Of a stretch of 64,000 bases of DNA, positions 56,845 through 64,000 are shown piece by piece. Source of the DNA: Branchiostoma floridae (taxonomy: Eukaryota > Chordata > Leptocardii > Amphioxiformes > Branchiostomatidae); NCBI RefSeq assembly GCF_000003815.2, contig NC_049987.1, forward strand, positions 16,023,329-16,087,328, read 5' to 3'. Positions within the stretch are counted from its first letter, which is position 1; each line of letters begins with the position of its first letter. The position numbers were made by a program, and so were the translations under genes. The notes under the pieces are model-generated. The model was given only the letters and a program-made list of their open reading frames with translations, was not told where the DNA came from and made no database searches.

Positions 56845-57980
56845 TTTGAATTCAGCGCATATCACTCTTCACCATTGTCACAGCAAAGTCTGATTTTCAG
56901 AAATGTCATATTCATTCGCAAAAGCTATCTGCTTTCAGATATGAAATGCAGCTACCAACTGTTATTATCATACTAGATAAACTGCATAAAGAATTTCAGT
57001 TTCAAATTTGAGCTCACAGCAAGCATATCATACAAAATAAGCCCTATTTGCAAGGGTCACTCACAGCTCTCTTTCATGTAGCTCTCTTTTGACAGTTGTG
57101 TGTTTAGAATATGGAGAACTTGTGGTGTCTTCTTTGCAATCTGGAGGCTAGGATAGACTTACTGCTACAATCTGACTACCAACCAATGTTTCCTTACCAG
57201 CCTGGCTTTACTTCCCATTTTTCTTGTTTACCTGAAGCAGAAATATCCATTTTTTACTTGCAACCAAGCTAAAATTATTCATCTATTGTTTCTACATTCT
57301 ATAATTTGTATTGATATAATCAAAGAGACTATTTTACTACAAGAATACAATGATGAAAGCAATGTACAAATTTATGTTGTATGGAATCTAAGGTCTCTGG
57401 CAACCTAAGTACAATAGACTGTTTTCAGGTTGTAAAACAGAAATGAACTTTTTCCTAACTTTAAAGCATTTGCAACTAACACCAATCGATAACACTATCT
57501 AGACCGGGGATCTACAACACTATGTACTTTCATAAATATTGTTGGTAACAATTCTGCGAAAAAAGTGACGTTGTGATTTTTTTCGTATTGCCATGGCAAC
57601 GGCTTTCTGACAGGTATATTTTACCAAATTTACTAAGATTAAATATTGAGATTTCATGGTTTTATTGTTAGACCACACTTGTTTATCTATATCATATAAT
57701 TCTATGTAAATTTAAGTAACATTTATAATTAAATGTTCATAATCAATGCTTATTTTATGACGTAATAGGCCATATCTAACATGGTGAACATTGTCATTAG
57801 CGGCACTTCCGTCAAAATCTTGCATTTTTTTTACAGAACACATTCGTGTGAACATTTTGGTCCACTTTTTTTGGGTTTATAGGTCAGATGTAGAAAGTAC
57901 GTATTTGGAAAATTCAAGATAGTCGATTCGAGATGGTGGACAAATAACGTCATTTTCCGACGTCACATAGACTTCAGTGT
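56845..57980. other. Intergenic DNA with one piggyBac-like MITE relative
   Basis: AACACTATCTAGACCGGGGA at 57490 matches the start of the TTAA element at 51553, and TTGCCATGGCAACGGCTTTC with TGACAGGTATATTTTACCAA at 57590-57630 matches sequence at 63924-63965. The right end was not found. No gene is supported. Confidence 0.4.
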
Positions 57981-57984
57981 CGTC

Positions 57985-59290
57985 GTCATTTGTGGAGTTC
58001 CTCCATGGAGGCTGCTCGTGCAGCCCTACAGCTCCACTGAGCGAGCTCTACGCACTATTAATACAAACATTTGGTTTTCGTCACCTTCCTGAAATTGTTA
58101 GAACTCCGTGGAGGAGCTTCTTTTGCAGAGGACAAACAAGCGGGCTCAACAAGCAGCTCTACGCACCTTTAATACGAAACATGGTTGTCGTTACTTTCAA
58201 GAAATTTTTAAACCTTATTAGGGGCGCTCGTAAATGACAAATGTTTACCGCACGGGGACCTTAGCACGCAGCTCTAAACACTATTAAATGTAAACATTTG
58301 GTTTAAACCTTTAACAAATTGGTGGTAAGGCTCTACGGGATATCGTGAATGGCATATATACACAGAGCGGAGAGCTGAGCAAGCACCCCTACGCACTATT
58401 AATGTAAATATTTGGTTCGCGTCAGCTGCAACAAGTTGGTGGTTGGGCTCTACAAGATATAACTAGCGTATAGAACTAGCATGCCGTGCAGAGGGCCGAG
58501 GGAGCAGCTCCACGCAGCATGAATGTAAAAACATGGTTCTCGTCACCTTTAGCGATTTCATGGTAGACCTCTATGGAGATCTCGTAAAGGCCAGTGAACA
58601 CCAACAAGTTTTTCCTATCCTTATACATGGAAATAACGGCAAAAAGAAACTGTCAAAAGTTACCTACCTGAAGTTTCGTCCGTGAGAAACTAATATTGAC
58701 AGGGTAGTCCGGCCTCTAAAACATTTTCAACTTTTTTAATATTCTGACCGGTGGAACACACGTTCACCATGGTGACCTTTGACCCCTCTGGCCTTCTACT
58801 GAGAGCTGCAAAGCAAACTTCTATTCCAGTGTTCCAGACACCGAAAACAGGCTAAAAAGTCGTTTTTTTTTCATCATGATAAAAAAGACCTACAACCCTT
58901 ACCTGTAGCCTACAGCTCCGAAGTGCCAACATTTCCAAAGAAAAACGCATCTTCTGTTAGTTTTAAAAATTAATACTGTCTGGACTCACCGGGACCTTCT
59001 GCGCAGCCGTCAATTAGTGACCTTTGCCCTAAATGACAAACATGCTTTGCGGAGGGCTGACCGAGCAGCTATACGCTCTTTGAATGTACACACATGGTTC
59101 GCGTCACCTTCAACAAATCGGCGGTGGACCTCTATGGAGCCCCGAAGTCTGAGTCAAAGTAAGTCTATGGAGATCTCGTAAAGGACAAACATGCCTTGCG
59201 GGGAGCTGACCGAGCAGCTCTACGCTCTATTAAATTGTTAACGTCACTTTCAACAAATTTGCACAGTTCTGTGGATATCTCGTAAACCTT
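57985..59290. repeat. Degenerate tandem satellite, ~111-121-bp period
   Basis: The phrase GCAGCTCTACGCACTATTAA or a variant recurs at about 58045, 58156, 58271, 58386, 58507, 59068 and 59217. Each is followed by ATTTGGTT..CGTCACCTT, then CAACAAATTGGTGG, then a CTCTA.GG.GATATCGTAAA phrase. Bases 58600-59030 interrupt the array with unrelated sequence. Divergence between units is high, so the array is old. Confidence 0.75.
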
Positions 59291-59859
59291 CGTACAGCTA
59301 ACTCCCCGCAGTGTGCAAGAAGTTAGCATCCAACAAAATGTCTGTTGTTGCAGACCTCGTACCAAGGAATCAACTCCTTGCTCGCACCCATCAGGGGTTG
59401 AATATTAAAACCTTTGAGATTGATTTTGGATCTAATTTAATACTAGTAGACAGTTTCTACAAATTTTACTTTGACTTCATTACTCTACCGGACTACATGT
59501 CCCACTTTGCAAGCTGCATGCACAGGTAGGTAGAGAACATCTCATATGTGACCTCCTCATATGCAGGTAGGACAATCGGAAAAAGGGACATATCAGAAAA
59601 AGGCCACACTTCACTCCATCAACCTCTGCTTGAAAAGTTATAGGCCCGTGCGGTCGGCCAGCTGCTTCCGAAGTGGTGAAGCCTCGCTTTGTTACGATTT
59701 CGGATTAGCAAGGAGGTTTTCCTTGCGAGAGCCGACAAACGAATCACTGCTCGCGTCACGAATGGGTTGTTTTGATTTCTTTTCGGTATTAGAAATTTCT
59801 CAGCATCAAGAATATTCTTCGCACCCACCCAACCAAACAATGAAAAAAAAAAAAAAAAC

Positions 59860-59975
59860 TGAACAATTGTTAGAAGTGTCTGTGTGCATATTTGTATGTG
59901 AGTGTGTGTGTGTGCGTGTGTGTGCGCTTGGCGGGGTGTGTGTGTGTGTGTGGGGTGGGGGGTGGCTGGGTGGGT
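59860..59975. repeat. GT/GGGTG simple repeat
   Basis: A poly-A run at 59840 is followed by GTGTGTGTGCGTGTGTGTGC and G-rich GTGGGGTGGGGGGTGGCTGG. The open frame across it is an artefact of the repeat. Confidence 0.8.
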
Positions 59976-60399
59976 TTACTGTGGAAAAATGCTTTCTTAA
60001 AGGACCATGGACCATTACAGTAGCCTGATTTAATCGCGCTTCTTAGGCCCGTCCTACATTGTCGCGCCTGCCAGCTCCAGATAGCGGTGTTTGCGTTACA
60101 CAGACTACCTTTACAGGGATAAATTCATATCTAATTTCGCAAAGCCCACATCAATAACGTAGTTCATGTGTTTCTTCTTAGTGAATCGTACATATTCAAT
60201 AAAACCCGCATGGAATCCGTTAAATTCTTTAAAAAATAAGTACCCCTGGTAGTGGAGAACTCCTCAAAACAGACCTAAATATCATAACTTGAAAGTTCAT
60301 CCGTGTTGGTAGAAGTCGTTCTTAAAATAGTTGAACTGTAATTTCCAACACAAAAATTAGACTCACCCAAATTTTCGACTGCACGGCATCTGATTCAGT

Positions 60400-60636
60400 C
60401 TTTGTCAAGGAATGGACCATCGACTGCTGTCATGACGTCACGTTAATTTACCTCTGATCTCCCACCTTCTAATTACCTTAGTTGACTTTTTCTGTTTAGT
60501 AATTGTACAAGCTTTGTTGTTTATGTTTTGTTTTTATTGTTTGTGAATTGTAGGACTCAAGGAAGAATAGTGACACTACATTTAGTATCACTGATGGAGA
60601 TCCCAATAAAACAAACAAACAAACAAACAAATAGCT
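60400..60636 (+). mobile_element. 3' end of a LINE, CR1/L2-like, with AAAC tail
   Basis: TAGGACTCAAGGAAGAATAG, then ATCACTGATGGAGATCCC and AATAAAACAAACAAACAAAC follow each other. This is the typical order of a CR1/L2-like 3' UTR with a microsatellite tail. The body upstream (GTTGACTTTTTCTGTTTAG, GTTTTGTTTTTATTGTTTG) fits the same 3' UTR, and no reverse-transcriptase part is left. It abuts the stop of the minus-strand ORF at 60672. Confidence 0.55.
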
Positions 60637-60671
60637 CGTTGGGACCCTAGTTTGTCTTCAGGTCGTCTAGG

Positions 60672-60908
60672 TTAATTTTCAGTAGGCTTGGCTTCTGAAC
60701 TGGGCCCTTCGCTTTCAGCTTGGCTGTCACGCTGCACAAGAGGGTATACTGTCCGATCGATCGTGAGGTCTAACTCCTTCAGCATGTCAGCTGACACGCA
60801 TCTCCTAGCCTCTTTGCTTAGGAGGTCTGCCTGTTCAATCTTCTTGATGGTAGAGGATGTCAGTTTGTCCTCGCTGGCCCAAGTTTTGAAGTAAAAACTT
60901 TCGGACAT
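60672..60908 (-). CDS. Single-exon 78-residue protein with a SAM-like helical segment
   Basis: ATG at 60908 opens MSESFYFKTWASEDKLTSST, then IKKIEQADLLSKEARRCVSA and DMLKELDLTIDRTV, with an acidic Ser/Glu tail ending SSEAKPTEN and TAG. The pattern of short helices with a D-L..ELDLT motif resembles one half of a SAM-like helical bundle, as seen in many short invertebrate proteins. The frame is open a further 53 codons upstream (MYVLVFKPVLPFQ), so a longer form is possible. TATATA-rich DNA lies about 230 bases upstream. No introns are needed. It could also be the terminal exon of a larger gene or a captured gene fragment. Confidence 0.5.
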   Translation of the reverse strand: MSESFYFKTWASEDKLTSSTIKKIEQADLLSKEARRCVSADMLKELDLTIDRTVYPLVQRDSQAESEGPSSEAKPTEN

Positions 60909-60929
60909 CGCACACGAGCTGGTTACATG

Positions 60930-63900
60930 GCCGCTCTGGTCAGAACAGAAGTGACCGCTAGCTAGCCGGCTTTCAGCCGGTCTGTCATCAACTTGTTTAT
61001 TTGTATATTTATATTCATCACAAAGTGATTGGAAGGGCAAAACAGGTTTGAACACCAACACATACAAAGCAATATAATATAAGCAACAACGTCAACGCAT
61101 AAAATACAGGTCATATAAAAATAGTTCTATAGGTTATATATATATGTATATATACATATATGAAAGGCATAATCTGGGTAGCATTACTCATAATACGGAG
61201 TACAAAATTAGAGCGCTGCCCATTCCTCTGCATCTGAGGGACCGTTCGTTAATCCTAACAATACGACTTAAACAACTAAAGCAAGAGGAGAAGAATGAGA
61301 GACAATTGGTAGTCATTAAACAACTTTCATATTGGCCCATCTATTTTTTTCACTCCGCCATAACGTAGGCATATTTTATTCGAAATGCTTCTTCTTCTTT
61401 TTTCTTCTTGTTTTCCTGTCTCGATCTTCAAAGTGATCCCCGTCGTTCCTGGAACAAATGACCTGAAGTTTGGCACAAGAGAAGAGTGGACCAATACGGG
61501 GACGATTTTTTCTGTTTTTGACACAATGCATTCATGGATGATCTTCTGACTAAAACTTTATATTTGTGCTTCTCGTGCCCAGGTATATATTAAGCAAAAG
61601 GGACCTGAAATTTTGTATGAAAGTGCATGAGATATTTACTAAAAAGACCCTGTTATCATTCTTGGCCAAAAATCAATTCAAAATGATTTATAATATTAGG
61701 CAAAGTAAGTGGGTTTCTTTGTCTTCGTCTGCGCCGCCTTCGAGCGTTTAACCATATATGGTAAATGGCTGAGTGCACTTTACCCGTGTGTAGGACCAGG
61801 TGGCCGTGCACGTGGTCGCTAATTCCCCTCGCCAAGAAAGTAATAGTTTTATGGGAAAATAGTGTTGTGACTCTATATGTAGGGCATCGCATATAACTCG
61901 ACCAGCTGGATGGAATTTCATGACATTTGGTATTTGAGTAGCGGTTGCAGAGACAAGGGTTTTGTTCAAAAACGATTCCCCTTACTTAGAACGGCAGTGA
62001 ACCTTTTTGTTTATAACTTTAGAGAATGATAACTCCAGTGGGGATTGATAGATATTCATTGTTTTCGGCAGGCAGGTGCTTTACGTGATGATTAGCATAA
62101 TGTAATATTTATTTATGCAAAATAAGGCATCATTACATAGATAATGGGTGGAATGTGCAATCTTTTATTTAAGCTATGAACTGACCTCTATCCAGGGACA
62201 GTATCTGCCTTTGATTTGGTTGTAAGTTGGATATAAGTCAGACGAACAAACAATTACCATGCAGCGGTGTGTGATTTATGTTTCAAACATCTGAATAAGG
62301 GGTCGTCTTCTTCCAACAAAGTACGATGTGAGGAAAAATGCACAGAAAATTATCAAAAGCTTTAGTTCCCCGAACACATACAGTACATACTTCCAGGATT
62401 TACAATAATTCCGGAATGGTTATAAATAGGCATCCTTCCTAATAGTAACCCTTGTTTATTTATCGAAGATTTGTGTTCGTGGAACTATAGTTAGATAAAT
62501 ACAGCGCAGCGAATAGGCGTGTGACAGTTGGGGTTTGGGGTGCTGCGTTTAGCGATAGTAGTGTGGTACAAATGTAGATGGGATGTCAATGGGAGCGCAC
62601 GTATGCATGTACAGCTATTTTATCAATATATGGACTATTTGTGCACTGTGTTTGAGACAGTATTGTATTATCAGTAAAACGTTTAGAGTTGTTCTCCTCC
62701 ATATTATATTATAGTACAGGTTGTCAGGGGCGAAATCTGATGACACGTGGGGTTGTGCCTTGATAGAAGGTGTCACATGCATTATAAAATTGTGACAGAA
62801 ACATCAGCTGTATATAAGGTTATTCTCTTTGGGACAATATTGTACGTTAGTAAGTGTTAATTGTAGATATTACAATATCAGCCATGAGATCAAACATTGC
62901 ATTCTATGACAGAGATGAATATGTTTTCAGGTCTCATTACACAATACTTATTAGATCGCCCCATTGAATTCAATGCTTTAACACACAACTTCTATATCCA
63001 CAAATTCAATTTAAACACAGTCTATTTGGATATGTTTTGCTTTCTATTGTAAGCACACACGTTTGTTAGACAATAAAAAAATTTTCACCCAAATCTCCAA
63101 CACCTCCCGAATCTATGTAAAAGTACAATGTGCCTTTAATTGTCATTTGAACGTGTCAGAAGAGTAATTAGGACTGATTTTTTAACACCTCTGGTTAGAG
63201 TAATATACTCTGTGTATAATGCTTGCGCGTAAACCTGAATAGAATACGCGAAATAGATATTTTCCATACTAAACAATTTGTGAAGGCTGCGGAAAGAAAC
63301 GGGTAGAATCGGTAAGGGTCTTGAGATAAAAATCGCATTGGGAGAAGCCCCCCAAAGCAAAGGCATCCACATTTCACGACTAGCTGTAAAGCCATACATC
63401 TACACTTGCAAAAATTGCTACCCACAGTAAGAACTAAGAAGAGAAATGCTGTTGATAGTGAGGCGAGCGCACTTAAGAAGTCATCCCTACGTAGGGCGGG
63501 GAATGGTTATTGAGAGCGCATGATTCTTCTTAACCCTCAAACCACCGTAGCTTTTTTGTGACGTAGATTACCGTATGGGGTCAAAACTGACCCCATAACG
63601 TTTTGTACAAATACAGTTTTTTTGTGTGAATCTTTTTGTGCTTTGTATATATGTATAGTTTCATTGATCTATGTGGGACAATCTGACATGATTAGGTGAA
63701 AATACTTCAAGCTTATTATCATAATTTATGCAAAAGATCATGAGGACCACATTTTGCACCAACGCTATTCAGACCGGGAAGGAGGTTTTTGATGCCTGTA
63801 CCAACTTTAATGCCTTATAGCGCCTGAATGGATTATAGTAGGGCCACGAAACTTGGTAACTTTTTACAAAATGTTGAAAGCAAACATTTTCAATGAACAA

Positions 63901-64000
63901 AGTATGTTCATCATTTTTCATGTTGCCATGGCAACGGAATTCTGACAGACATAATTATTACGAATTTTTCTAATTTTGTATTAAACATTTAAGTTTTAAG
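60930..64000. other. Right-hand intergenic region, repeats only
   Basis: It contains a dispersed-repeat fragment (about 61865-62170, with GCATATAACTCGACC and TTTGGTATTTGAGTAGCGG). A TTAACCCTCAAACCACCG stretch at 63533 is followed by CCGTATGGGGTCAAAACTGA CCCCATAACG, which looks like one end of a piggyBac-type element. A third relative of the CTATCTAGACCGGG element lies at about 63765-63965 and runs towards the edge. No gene is supported. Confidence 0.45.

Noticed and set aside
59561-60028. A 155-codon plus-strand frame
   Set aside because: It includes a poly-A run and the GT/GGGTG repeat, with no domain or splice support.

Overview
The window looks like nuclear DNA of an invertebrate deuterostome, most likely a lancelet (Branchiostoma). 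This is inferred from small exons with GT-AG introns, chordate-like versions of two conserved enzymes, and a high density of short inverted-repeat elements and CA/GT-rich satellites. No search could be run, so the taxon is an inference. One ambiguous base (N) lies at 5323.

Four multi-exon genes were assembled by hand, with reading phase agreeing across every junction. (1) A plus-strand, six-exon gene (528-4163) encodes a 229-residue protein that I do not recognise. It faces a minus-strand coding exon running off the left edge (177 to 1). (2) A minus-strand gene (17453 to 6628) encodes the catalytic subunit of serine palmitoyltransferase (SPTLC2/3 type). Ten exons give 487 residues and only the N-terminal exon(s) are missing. 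One intron holds an 850-bp 17-mer minisatellite. The last intron (5.3 kb) holds a tail-to-tail pair of dispersed repeats. (3) A complete three-exon CYP2-type cytochrome P450 of 496 residues lies on the minus strand (27543 to 25361). (4) A seven-exon minus-strand gene (55405 to 40435) encodes a 525-residue membrane-anchored protein. It joins an FkbM-type methyltransferase domain to a C-terminal domain that reads like a NodB/polysaccharide-deacetylase fold without its catalytic residues. This is the most unusual gene here.

Smaller calls are a first exon with a mitochondrial-type presequence (34626 to 34487), a possible nested two-exon mini-gene in intron 1 of the FkbM gene, a 78-residue single-exon ORF with a SAM-like helical segment (60908 to 60672), and an exon of uncertain strand near 33.2-33.4 kb.

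Most of the remaining sequence is mobile and repetitive DNA. There are PIF/Harbinger-like MITEs with TTA/TAA duplications (3.1, 18.5, 20.0, 24.1, 30.1, 46.3 and 56.0 kb), a mariner-like TA-flanked element (30.9-31.8 kb) and a piggyBac-like TTAA-flanked element (51.6 kb) with two relatives. A 1.28-kb element has about 300-bp inverted termini and a central perfect hairpin (27.9-29.1 kb). Two minute palindromic insertions, 25 and 29 bp, carry perfect 8-bp target duplications (46.44 and 47.85 kb). There are also a tRNA-derived SINE, LINE fragments, a 144-bp minisatellite, an alternating purine-pyrimidine CA/CG satellite (21.4-22.2 kb) and a degenerate ~115-bp satellite (58.0-59.3 kb).

The annotated genes are not an operon or a functional cluster. 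Sphingolipid synthesis, P450 oxidation and glycan or lipid modification sit side by side with no sequence sign of shared regulation.
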